From contig JALHTD010000099.1 of assembly GCA_022865555.1 (NCBI GenBank), positions 1 through 7,073 on the forward strand: DNA of 7,073 bases. The letters are read 5' to 3'. Both the position numbers and the translations under genes were made by a program. This DNA is from Thermoanaerobaculaceae bacterium. GTDB taxonomy: Bacteria; Acidobacteriota; Thermoanaerobaculia; Thermoanaerobaculales; Thermoanaerobaculaceae. Within the stretch, counting starts at the first letter, position 1, and every line of letters starts with the position of its first letter. Under the pieces are notes generated by a model. That model did no database searches and was not told the DNA's origin. It worked only from the letters and a program-made list of their open reading frames with translations. Positions 1 through 5,683 of this stretch are shown here, piece after piece.

Positions 1-505
1 GCCGGCGCTCGAGGTGGAACACGCGCCGGTGCTGACCACCGAGTGGGTGCTGATCCTCCTCTCGGTCGGGGTGGCGGTGGCGGGGATCCTGCTGGCGAGG
101 AGGTTCTACTTCGGGCCCGAGGCGTTCCGGCGCCCGAGGGCACTGGCCGAACGCTTCCCCACCCTCTACGCAACCGTCGCCAACAAGTACTACGTGGACG
201 AGATCTACGGGGCCACCGTTGTGGCCGGGACCGTCAACCTCGCCAGGGGCTCCTACGAGTTCGACGCCCGCGTCGTGGACGGCGCGGTCAACGGGACGCG
301 CCACCTCACGGTGGGCACCTCGTTCTTCTCCGGTTTCTTCGATCTCAACGTCGTGGACGGACTTGTCAATTGGCTGGCGGATTTCTACGGGTGGGCGAGC
401 CGGGTCCTGCGACGCGTGCAGTGGGGCGTGGTGCAGGGGTACGCGCTGGTCATGGTTGTGGGCTTCGTGCTGATGGTCGCGGCGGCGCTGTGGCTCGGCC
501 GCTGA
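1..505 (+). CDS. nuoL: NADH-quinone oxidoreductase subunit L, C-terminal part (5' end outside window)
   Basis: Partial gene: the reading frame (codons starting at base 2) is open at the window edge and ends at TGA 503-505, leaving 167 residues. NuoL is the distal antiporter-like membrane subunit of respiratory complex I, which moves ions across the inner membrane as NADH reduces quinone. The visible part starts with a transmembrane helix (VLILLSVGVAVAGILLA). A polar stretch carries the family's conserved NKYYVDEIYG motif and two VVDG-V-N motifs (VVDGAVNG and VVDGLVNW), which belong to the lateral-helix region. A last helix (YALVMVVGFVLMVAAALW) anchors the C-terminus. A GTG at base 14 is an internal valine, not a start, because family homology continues upstream of it. 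It is followed by nuoM after 10 bases. Assignment to NuoL is firm from these motifs and the L-M-N order. Confidence 0.95.
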   Translation, partial: PALEVEHAPVLTTEWVLILLSVGVAVAGILLARRFYFGPEAFRRPRALAERFPTLYATVANKYYVDEIYGATVVAGTVNLARGSYEFDARVVDGAVNGTRHLTVGTSFFSGFFDLNVVDGLVNWLADFYGWASRVLRRVQWGVVQGYALVMVVGFVLMVAAALWLGR

Positions 506-515
506 GGGGGATGCG

Positions 516-2099
516 ATGGATTTCGTGACCAACCTGCTGAACATCATCTGCTACGTGCCGCTCGTGGGAGTGCTCGTCATCATCTTCCTGCTGCGGCGTG
601 GACAGACCGCGGCGATCAAGACGGTCGCAACCGTCACGGCCGGGCTGGACTTCGCGCTCTCCCTGCCCCTTTGGTTCCTCTACGTGCCGGACGGGCCGGC
701 GTTCCAGTTCGCCTACGTGCACGAGTGGATTCCGTCGGTAGGGGCCAAGTACCATTTCGGGGTGGATGGGATCTCGGTGCTGTTGATCCTGCTCACCACG
801 TTGCTGGGCTTCATCTCGGTGTACTCCTCGTTTTCGGCGATCACCCATCGCGAGAAGGAGTACTACGTCTTCCTGTTGCTGCTCCAGACAGGGATGCTCG
901 GCGTCTTCATGTCGCTGGACTTCGTGCTGTTCTACGTGTTCTGGGAGGTCATGCTGGTCCCGATGTACTTCCTCATCGGGGTCTGGGGCGGGCCGCGCAA
1001 GCTTTACGCCGCGATCAAGTTCTTCTTGTTCACCCTTGTCGGCTCGGTGCTGATGCTGGTCGGCATCCTGGCGCTCTACTTCTACAACTCGACCGGCCTC
1101 GAGGCGGTCGGCCTTTCGGGCCTGGGCAACGCCCCGACCTTCGACGTGACCGAGCTGTTCAAGATCGCCCCCCAGATCCCGCCCAACCTGCAGTTCTGGG
1201 TGTTCCTGGCGTTCTTCGTCGGGTTCGCGATCAAGGTGCCGATGTTCCCGTTCCACACCTGGCTTCCGGACGCCCACGTGGAGGCGCCAACGGCAGGTTC
1301 GGTGATCCTGGCCGGGGTCCTCCTGAAGATGGGGACGTACGGCTTTATCCGGTTCTCCCTGCCACTGCTGCCCGACGCAACACACAAGGCGCAGTGGTGG
1401 GTGGTCTTGCTCGCGATCATCGGCATCGTCTATGGCGCCTTGGTGGCGATGGCGCAGAAGGACATGAAGAAGCTTGTCGCGTACTCCTCGGTCTCCCACC
1501 TCGGGTTTGTGATGCTCGGGATGTTCGCGCTCAATCACCAGGGGCTGGCCGGCTCGGTGCTGCAGATGATCAACCACGGCCTGTCCACCGGCGGCTTGTT
1601 CTTGCTCGTCGGGATCATCTACGATCGCCGGCACACCCGCATGCTTTCGGACTACGGCGGCCTCGCGAAGGTCATGCCGATCTTCGCAATGCTGTTCATG
1701 ATCATCACGATGGCCTCGATCGGGCTGCCCACGCTGAACGGGTTCATCGGCGAGTTCACGATCCTGGTCGGCGCGTTCAACCGCTCCATCACGTGGGCCG
1801 TGCTGGCGGCCACCGGCATCGTGCTGGGCGCGGCCTACATGCTCTGGATGTACCAGCAGGTGTTCTTCGGGGAGATCACTCATGAGGAGAACAAGACCCT
1901 GAAGGACCTCTCGCTGCGCGAGCAGTGGACGCTGATCCCACTGATCGTGCTCTGCTTCTGGATCGGGCTCTACCCCAAGCCGTTTTTCCGCATCCTGGAA
2001 CCCTCGATCAAACGGGTGGTGCAGGTGGTGGACGCCGACTATGCGAAGAGTCCGGTAGTGCAGCTGGCGGCGCCGAGCACCCGAGCGCAGGAGCGCTGA
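516..2099 (+). CDS. nuoM: NADH-quinone oxidoreductase subunit M
   Basis: A 527-residue polytopic protein, the second antiporter-like ion-pumping subunit of complex I, close to the usual family length of about 500. The Proton_antipo_M core is clear. Residues expected for ion transfer are present: Glu144 in FWEVMLVPMYFL (the essential helix-5 glutamate, same number as in E. coli), Lys240 in FAIKVPMFPFHTWLPDAH (E. coli Lys234), Lys271 in LLKMGTYGF, and Glu413 in NGFIGEF near the distal channel (E. coli Glu407). The block HVEAPTAGSVILAG is a family hallmark. ATG 516 is preferred: a GAGGGGGA Shine-Dalgarno sits at 504-511, overlapping the nuoL stop. The ATG at 511 is in another frame and soon stops. 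Residues 497-527 are a polar tail. No key residue is missing. Confidence 0.97.
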   Translation: MDFVTNLLNIICYVPLVGVLVIIFLLRRGQTAAIKTVATVTAGLDFALSLPLWFLYVPDGPAFQFAYVHEWIPSVGAKYHFGVDGISVLLILLTTLLGFISVYSSFSAITHREKEYYVFLLLLQTGMLGVFMSLDFVLFYVFWEVMLVPMYFLIGVWGGPRKLYAAIKFFLFTLVGSVLMLVGILALYFYNSTGLEAVGLSGLGNAPTFDVTELFKIAPQIPPNLQFWVFLAFFVGFAIKVPMFPFHTWLPDAHVEAPTAGSVILAGVLLKMGTYGFIRFSLPLLPDATHKAQWWVVLLAIIGIVYGALVAMAQKDMKKLVAYSSVSHLGFVMLGMFALNHQGLAGSVLQMINHGLSTGGLFLLVGIIYDRRHTRMLSDYGGLAKVMPIFAMLFMIITMASIGLPTLNGFIGEFTILVGAFNRSITWAVLAATGIVLGAAYMLWMYQQVFFGEITHEENKTLKDLSLREQWTLIPLIVLCFWIGLYPKPFFRILEPSIKRVVQVVDADYAKSPVVQLAAPSTRAQER

Positions 2100-2102
2100 G
2101 CG

Positions 2103-3554
2103 ATGCGCGCCGACCTCATCGCCCTGCTCCCGGAGCTCGTGCTGGCGGTCCTCGGCATGGTGATCCTGCTGGCCGGCCTGGCCACCGGCAAGAGCCGGAA
2201 CCGCGCCATCGGTGCGGGCGCGGTGCTCTCGCTCGCGGTCACCGGTGTGGCGCTCTGGCTCGCGGCCGGTGCGACCGACCCCGCCGCGCGGTTCTTCGCG
2301 GGCATGTTCGCGCTCGACCACTTCGCGGTGTTCTTCAAGGTGCTCTTCCTGCTCTCCTCCGCCCTGGTGATTCTGCTCTCCCTCGACTACCTGGAGCGCA
2401 ACGACTACCGGCCCGGGGAGTACCACGCGCTCGTGCTCTTCGCCACCGTGGGCATGATGACGATGGCGTCGGGCACCAGCCTCGCGACGATCTACGTCGG
2501 GCTCGAGCTGATGGCGCTCTCGACCTACGTCCTGGCCGGCTACTTCCGCCGCGAGGTCAAGTCGCACGAGGCGGCGGCCAAGTACTTCGTGCTCGGTGCG
2601 CTCTCCTCGGGGATCCTGCTCTACGGGCTCTCGCTGGTGTACGGCACCACCGGGACGCTCGACCTCGCGGTGCTCGCCCGCACGTTGGGGACCGGCGGCG
2701 TGCCGACCGCGACGCTGGTGGGCGTGGCCCTGCTGGCCTGCGGGTTCCTCTTCAAGGTCGCGGCGGTGCCGTTCCACGTCTGGACGCCGGATGTGTACGA
2801 GGGGGCTCCCACGCCGATAACGGCGTTCATGTCCGTGGGGCCCAAGGCGGCCGCGTTCGCGATGTTCCTGAGGGTGTTCGTCGGGGGGTTCGGGCCGCTG
2901 GACGATCAGTGGCGCTGGCTGGTGGGGGCCGCGGCGGCGCTCACGATGGTGTGGGGCAACATCGCGGCGCTCACCCAGGACAACGTCAAGCGCATGCTGG
3001 CCTACTCGTCGATCGCCCACGCCGGGTACGCGCTGGTCGGTTTGGTGGCCGGCGGCCCGGGGGGAGTCCAGAGCGTTCTCTTCTACATGCTGGTCTACAC
3101 CGTGACCAACCTCGGCGCGTTCGGCTTCGTGATCATGCTCGAGTCGCGCGGCTACGCGGGCGAGACCGTGCAGGACTACGCCGGCCTGTCGCGCAAGCAC
3201 CCGCTGGCGGCGTTCGGGATGCTGCTGTTCATGCTCTCGCTCGGGGGCATCCCGCCGACGGCCGGCTTCATGGGCAAGCTCTTCCTGTTCGCAGCGGCCG
3301 TGAACGCGGGCTACGTCTGGCTCGTCGTGGTGGCGGTGCTGATGTCGGCGGTCTCCCTCTACTACTACTTCCGCATCGTTCTGCAGATGTACCTGCGCGA
3401 CGGCGATGAGGCGCAGCCCGCGCCCTTGGTGGAAGCGCCCTGGACGGAGCGGGTGATCTGGGCGTGCGGGTTCGCCGTGCTGTTGATCGGCCTGCTGCCG
3501 GCGCCGTTCCTGGCCGCGGCCCGGGCCACCGTTGGGGTGCTGGGAGGACCGTGA
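2103..3554 (+). CDS. nuoN: NADH-quinone oxidoreductase subunit N
   Basis: A 483-residue polytopic protein, the antiporter-like subunit of complex I nearest the quinone end of the three; length is normal for the family. Conserved charged residues of the ion path are visible: Glu135 in YVGLELMALSTYVLAG (E. coli Glu133), Lys218 in GFLFKVAAVPFHVWTPDVYEG (Lys217), Lys248 in SVGPKAAAF (Lys247) and Lys392 in GFMGKLFLF (Lys395). VWTPDVYEGAPTPITAFMSV and AYSSIAHAGYALVG are typical NuoN blocks. ATG 2103 follows the nuoM stop by three bases, with AGGAG at 2089-2093 inside the end of nuoM. The stop codon TGA overlaps the GTG start of the next gene, so translation continues directly into the ATP synthase genes. 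It is the last nuo gene here, as is usual. Confidence 0.97.
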   Translation: MRADLIALLPELVLAVLGMVILLAGLATGKSRNRAIGAGAVLSLAVTGVALWLAAGATDPAARFFAGMFALDHFAVFFKVLFLLSSALVILLSLDYLERNDYRPGEYHALVLFATVGMMTMASGTSLATIYVGLELMALSTYVLAGYFRREVKSHEAAAKYFVLGALSSGILLYGLSLVYGTTGTLDLAVLARTLGTGGVPTATLVGVALLACGFLFKVAAVPFHVWTPDVYEGAPTPITAFMSVGPKAAAFAMFLRVFVGGFGPLDDQWRWLVGAAAALTMVWGNIAALTQDNVKRMLAYSSIAHAGYALVGLVAGGPGGVQSVLFYMLVYTVTNLGAFGFVIMLESRGYAGETVQDYAGLSRKHPLAAFGMLLFMLSLGGIPPTAGFMGKLFLFAAAVNAGYVWLVVVAVLMSAVSLYYYFRIVLQMYLRDGDEAQPAPLVEAPWTERVIWACGFAVLLIGLLPAPFLAAARATVGVLGGP

Positions 3555-3838
3555 GCGGGGAGCGGCGCAGGCGCACGTCACAATCATTCCGCCGAATCGC
3601 CGACGCCTCGTCGCTCGGCCTGGCCTTTCCGATCGCGGTCGTGATCGGCTACTTCTTCGGGCGCTGGCTGGACCGGGTCCTCGGGACCGCCCCGTGGATG
3701 ATGGCCATCTTCAGCATCTTCGGGATCGCAGCCGGCTTCCTGAACGCCCTGCGCACCGCGATCCGGATCGGCCGCGAGGAGGACGAGGAGAGCAGCCGGT
3801 CCGACCGGGGCGGCAAGCCCCCTGACGAGGAGAGTTGA
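3551..3838 (+). CDS. atpZ: AtpZ/AtpI-type Fo accessory protein, two transmembrane helices
   Basis: A 95-residue protein starting at GTG 3551, which overlaps the nuoN stop as GTGA. The ribosome site GGAGG (3543-3547) is unusually close, so coupling to nuoN translation is likely. The frame is open upstream, but that part is a shadow of nuoN. After a basic N-terminus (ERRRR), helix 1 (about residues 21-38) and helix 2 (about 47-66) form a hairpin with the ATPase_gene1/AtpZ pattern: GYFFGRWLDRVLGTAPWMM followed by GIAAGF. The tail (residues 75-95) is highly charged (GREEDEESSRSDRGG). In bacteria such as Bacillus, atpZ lies ahead of atpI and the Fo genes and has been linked to Mg/Ca handling and synthase assembly. 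The family call is firm; the exact role here is inferred from position. Confidence 0.88.
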   Translation: MSGERRRRTSQSFRRIADASSLGLAFPIAVVIGYFFGRWLDRVLGTAPWMMAIFSIFGIAAGFLNALRTAIRIGREEDEESSRSDRGGKPPDEES

Positions 3839-3839
3839 G

Positions 3840-4208
3840 GTGATCGCGCGGCGGGCCGTAGCCTCCGGCGCCGTGCTGACGCTGGCGGCGGCATCCCTCG
3901 TCGTGTGGCTCGGCAAACCCTGGAGCGCGCTCGCCTTGACCGTCACGTCGGCCGTCGGTATGATCAACGGGCTTTGGCTGGAGGGGCTGCTCGCCGACAT
4001 CCTCCAGCCGGGCAGGGCGCGTCTGGCTCGGGGCGCCGTGGCGTTGTTGGTCGCCCGCTGGGCCCTCTGGGGCCTGCTATTCGGGTTCCTGTACCTGATT
4101 CGCAGCCGTATCGAGCTGTGGGCCGTGGCAGCGGGGGTCGCCTGCTTCCTGGCCGCCCTCGCGGGCGCGGGGGCGGTGGCCGCAGGGCGGGGCGACCGGG
4201 AGGAGTAG
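3840..4208 (+). CDS. atpI: ATP synthase subunit I-like membrane protein
   Basis: A 122-residue, very hydrophobic protein with four predicted helices (about residues 9-24, 28-46, 65-87 and 92-115) and short charged ends. Size, four-helix layout and position between atpZ and atpB match the ATP synthase subunit I family, a poorly conserved non-stoichiometric factor that helps assemble the c-ring in some bacteria. Motifs are weak, as usual in this family; GMINGLWLE after helix 2 and the basic segment GRARLARG between helices 2 and 3 are typical in style. GTG 3840 is chosen because GAGGAGAG (3827-3834) sits five bases upstream, inside the end of atpZ. Only one base separates it from the atpZ stop. 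The name rests mostly on context; similarity alone would support only a small membrane protein. Confidence 0.78.
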   Translation: MIARRAVASGAVLTLAAASLVVWLGKPWSALALTVTSAVGMINGLWLEGLLADILQPGRARLARGAVALLVARWALWGLLFGFLYLIRSRIELWAVAAGVACFLAALAGAGAVAAGRGDREE

Positions 4209-4214
4209 CCGGAA

Positions 4215-4961
4215 GTGCACCACGAGGTCTCGATCCTCTTCCACCACCTGAACGCACTGCTGCTGGCGCTGCTCGGGGAGCCGCCCGTCGGCTGGCGGCG
4301 GGCGATGGGCCTCGAGGGGGAGCCCGGGATCTGGCTGCCCGACCACGTGATCATGGCGTCGCTGGTCGTGGTCTTCGTGGCGTTGCTCCTCCTGATCGCG
4401 CGGCGCCGCTACTCCCTGGATCGCCCCACGACGCTGCAGCAGGTCCTTGAGCTGCTCCTGTCGGGTCTCCGCAACCTCACCGAGGACGTCATCGGCCACG
4501 GGCGCGGCAGGGACTTCGTGCCGTTCATCGCTGCCCTGACGTTTTTCATCTTTTTCTCAAACTTCTTCGGCTTGATCTTCTTCCTGCAGCCGCCCACCGC
4601 CAACACCAGCACCACCTTCGCCCTGTCGCTGACGGCGTTCCTGTTCTACAACATCGCGGGGATCCGTCAGCAGGGTCCGATCGGCTACGCCAAGCAGTTC
4701 ATGGGGCCGGTGTGGTGGCTTTTCCCGCTCATGGTCCCGATCGAGATCATCTCGCACCTGGCGCGGGTGCTCTCCCTTGCGCTCCGTTTGTTCGGCAACA
4801 TCTTCGGGGAGCACACGGCCACCGGCATGTTCCTCGGCATACTCCCGTTCTTCGTGCCGGCGATGATGGGGTTGGGGATCATGGGTGCAATCATCCAGAC
4901 TTTCATCTTTGTCATGCTGACCTCGGTCTACGTTGCCGGGGCCGTGGCTGAAGAACACTGA
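4215..4961 (+). CDS. atpB: F-type ATP synthase subunit a (Fo)
   Basis: A 248-residue polytopic protein, the stator channel subunit that carries ions to and from the c-ring. The essential arginine is Arg191 in LALRLFGNIFGEH (E. coli Arg210). Gln228 in IIQTFIFVMLTSVYVAGA matches E. coli Gln252, and the C-terminus AEEH closely resembles the E. coli end (SEEH). PPTANTSTTFALSL is the usual PTA-motif segment after the long second helix. By ungapped reading, the positions of E. coli Glu219 and His245 are His200 and Gly221; such swaps are known in the family, including mitochondrial forms. GTG 4215 follows GGGAGGAG (4198-4205) at a normal distance; the gap to the atpI stop is six bases. The N-terminal helix HEVSILFHHLNALLLALL may form a short amphipathic segment before the first firm membrane helix at about 44-62. 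Confidence 0.97.
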   Translation: MHHEVSILFHHLNALLLALLGEPPVGWRRAMGLEGEPGIWLPDHVIMASLVVVFVALLLLIARRRYSLDRPTTLQQVLELLLSGLRNLTEDVIGHGRGRDFVPFIAALTFFIFFSNFFGLIFFLQPPTANTSTTFALSLTAFLFYNIAGIRQQGPIGYAKQFMGPVWWLFPLMVPIEIISHLARVLSLALRLFGNIFGEHTATGMFLGILPFFVPAMMGLGIMGAIIQTFIFVMLTSVYVAGAVAEEH

Positions 4962-4977
4962 GGAACGCGAAACCTGC

Positions 4978-4987
4978 AAAGGAGGAA
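4978..4987 (+). promoter_or_regulatory. Strong ribosome binding site of atpE
   Basis: AAAGGAGGAA lies eight bases (counted from GGAGG) ahead of the atpE ATG and is the best match in the window to the anti-Shine-Dalgarno sequence. It lies in the only sizeable gap (32 bases) between genes of this operon. A strong independent initiation site fits the need for many copies of subunit c per complex; that purpose is inference. Confidence 0.8.
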
Positions 4988-4993
4988 CGGTAG

Positions 4994-5317
4994 ATGAGGA
5001 AAAGGCTGGGGGTTGTGGTTCTCGGGCTGGTCCTGCTCGCACTGGCAGCGCCGGCGTTCGCCGCGGAGGAGAGTGGCGCCGCGGCTCCGGTCCTGAGGGA
5101 CGTGGGGAAGTTCATCGCCGCGGCGTTCGTCCTCGGAGTGGCGGCGTTCGCCGGCGCCTTCGGGCAGGCGAAGGCCGTTGCCTCGGCGTGCACCAGCATG
5201 GGGCGCAACCCCGGTGCGGCAGGCCCGGTGCGCATCACGATGCTGCTCGGCGTTGCGTTCATCGAGTCGCTGGTGATCTACGCGCTGGTCATCGCCTTCA
5301 TCATCCTGGGGAAGTGA
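4994..5317 (+). CDS. atpE: F-type ATP synthase subunit c with signal peptide (Fo rotor)
   Basis: A 107-residue precursor. Residues 1-23 look like a signal peptide: basic MRKR, hydrophobic core, likely cut at AFA/AEE. The remaining 84 residues are a normal-sized subunit c hairpin that forms the rotating ring. Helix 1 runs to GAFGQAKAV, the polar loop is MGRNPGA (Arg71-Asn72-Pro73), and helix 2 carries the ion-binding Glu91 in LGVAFIESLVIYALVIAFII. Aligned through Gln58 and the loop arginine with the sodium-type c subunit of Ilyobacter, Gln58, Glu91, Ser92 and Tyr96 match ligand-site positions, but the threonine position is Leu93. The helix-1 GxGxGxG motif reads AxAxAxG (Ala51, Ala53, Ala55, Gly57). 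ATG 4994 is fixed by the strong Shine-Dalgarno. Subunit b and the F1 genes do not follow. Confidence 0.96.
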   Translation: MRKRLGVVVLGLVLLALAAPAFAAEESGAAAPVLRDVGKFIAAAFVLGVAAFAGAFGQAKAVASACTSMGRNPGAAGPVRITMLLGVAFIESLVIYALVIAFIILGK

Positions 5318-5402
5318 CGCCGGGGCGCGCGGCCGCGAGGCGGCGGGGGAAGTTCCCGTCGGCTCGGACGGCGCTGACGCGGCTGCTCGCACACCGGTGA
5401 CT

Positions 5403-5447
5403 GGCCCGGCCCGCCGAACCTGGTGGGTTGGGCCTGTCGTGTCTTTC
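5403..5447 (+). terminator. Likely terminator hairpin of the nuo-atp operon
   Basis: GGCCCGGCCCGCC (5403-5415) pairs over 13 consecutive positions with GGTGGGTTGGGCC (5422-5434) around the loop GAACCT. Ten pairs are Watson-Crick and three are G-U wobbles (5408-5429, 5409-5428, 5413-5424). The wobbles form only in + strand RNA; the reverse strand would have A-C mismatches, which supports the direction. The following tract TGTCGTGTCTTTC is only modestly U-rich, so it could also be an mRNA-stabilising 3' hairpin or part of a larger structured RNA. It starts 86 bases after the atpE stop. Confidence 0.6.
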
Positions 5448-5448
5448 G

Positions 5449-5486
5449 GGGTCGGCCACGCCAGGCTGGGGTGAATGTCCCGACCC
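5449..5486 (+). repeat. Second hairpin in the atpE downstream region
   Basis: GGGTCGG (5449-5455) is the exact reverse complement of CCGACCC (5480-5486). The 24 bases between them contain a nested, imperfect hairpin, CACGCC pairing with GGGGTG with one G-G mismatch. It lies 14 bases after the putative terminator stem. It may be a second terminator element or part of a structured transcript. GC-rich DNA makes such stems fairly often, so confidence in function is low. Confidence 0.35.
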
Positions 5487-5525
5487 GGCACGAGCTCGGC
5501 CGAACGGTGCAGAACGGCATCCCTA

Positions 5526-5552
5526 CCCGTGGCCGAACCAACTGGCAACGGG
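5526..5552 (+). repeat. Third hairpin with GAACC-type loop
   Basis: CCCGTGGCC (5526-5534) pairs with GGCAACGGG (5544-5552) with a single G-A mismatch around the loop GAACCAACT. The segment GCCGAACC at the top of the stem and loop is identical to that of the hairpin at 5403-5434. A further copy of GCCGAAC lies at 5499-5505 between them. No known RNA family is recognised. Confidence 0.4.
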
Positions 5553-5620
5553 CTTCTCACCCCTTCGAGTGGGCGATTATCGGCCTGGGAGCTGCACTTC
5601 TGATGCGATCGCGTCCAGGT

Positions 5621-5678
5621 CCTCCTGGGGTATTGACATTGCAACTCCGACTCAATTAACATTTCCCCAGTGTGGAGG
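5621..5678. repeat. Interrupted inverted repeat bracketing the sigma gene promoter
   Basis: CCTCCTGGGG (5621-5630) is matched by CCCCA (5665-5669) and GGAGG (5674-5678), separated by GTGT. The two arms flank the whole -35/-10 promoter, and the right arm contains the ribosome binding site of the sigma gene. It could be an operator, or it could fold only in transcripts entering from upstream. Function is inferred. Confidence 0.45.
5633..5662 (+). promoter_or_regulatory. Sigma-70-type promoter of the ECF sigma gene
   Basis: A perfect -35 box TTGACA (5633-5638) is followed after 18 bases by TAACAT (5657-5662), four of six matches to TATAAT. Transcription would start at about 5669-5670, giving a leader of roughly 15 bases with GGAGG at 5674-5678 just ahead of the ATG. 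The block is AT-rich against a GC-rich background. No GGAAT-type box of an ECF sigma promoter is obvious, so autoregulation is not supported here. Confidence 0.7.
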
Positions 5679-5683
5679 CGAGC

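Larger units (their letters stand above)
5318..5671. other. Gene-free region between atpE and the sigma factor gene
   Basis: No convincing coding frame, tRNA or rRNA is seen. The first 85 bases are GC-rich without clear function; CGCGGCCGCG at 5328-5337 is a perfect palindrome, weak as evidence in such DNA. From 5403 to 5552 there are several hairpins on the + strand. The region becomes more AT-rich after 5625 and ends in a promoter. Short frames here lack family features and good ribosome sites. Confidence 0.8.

Noticed and set aside
1925..3409. A long + strand frame overlapping the end of nuoM and most of nuoN
   Set aside because: It is an out-of-frame reading of nuoN, rich in Arg, Gly, Ala and Pro, with no domain or ribosome site.
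3464..3550. Extending atpZ upstream to GTG 3464
   Set aside because: The added residues are a shifted reading of the nuoN C-terminus; AtpZ proteins begin near the basic segment before helix 1, which GTG 3551 gives.
450..3587. A 1045-codon open frame on the minus strand opposite nuoM and nuoN
   Set aside because: Its product is a low-diversity mix of Arg, His, Glu, Gln, Pro and Gly with no domain, as expected when the complement of GC-rich membrane-protein codons is read. nuoM and nuoN on the other strand keep all family motifs.
5318..5671. tRNA, SRP RNA, tmRNA or a known riboswitch in the intergenic region
   Set aside because: I found no cloverleaf, no T-loop consensus and none of the conserved cores I know; only hairpins of unknown type remain.
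5672..5683. Starting the sigma factor at GTG 5672
   Set aside because: GGAGG at 5674-5678 overlaps that codon and is well placed for ATG 5684.
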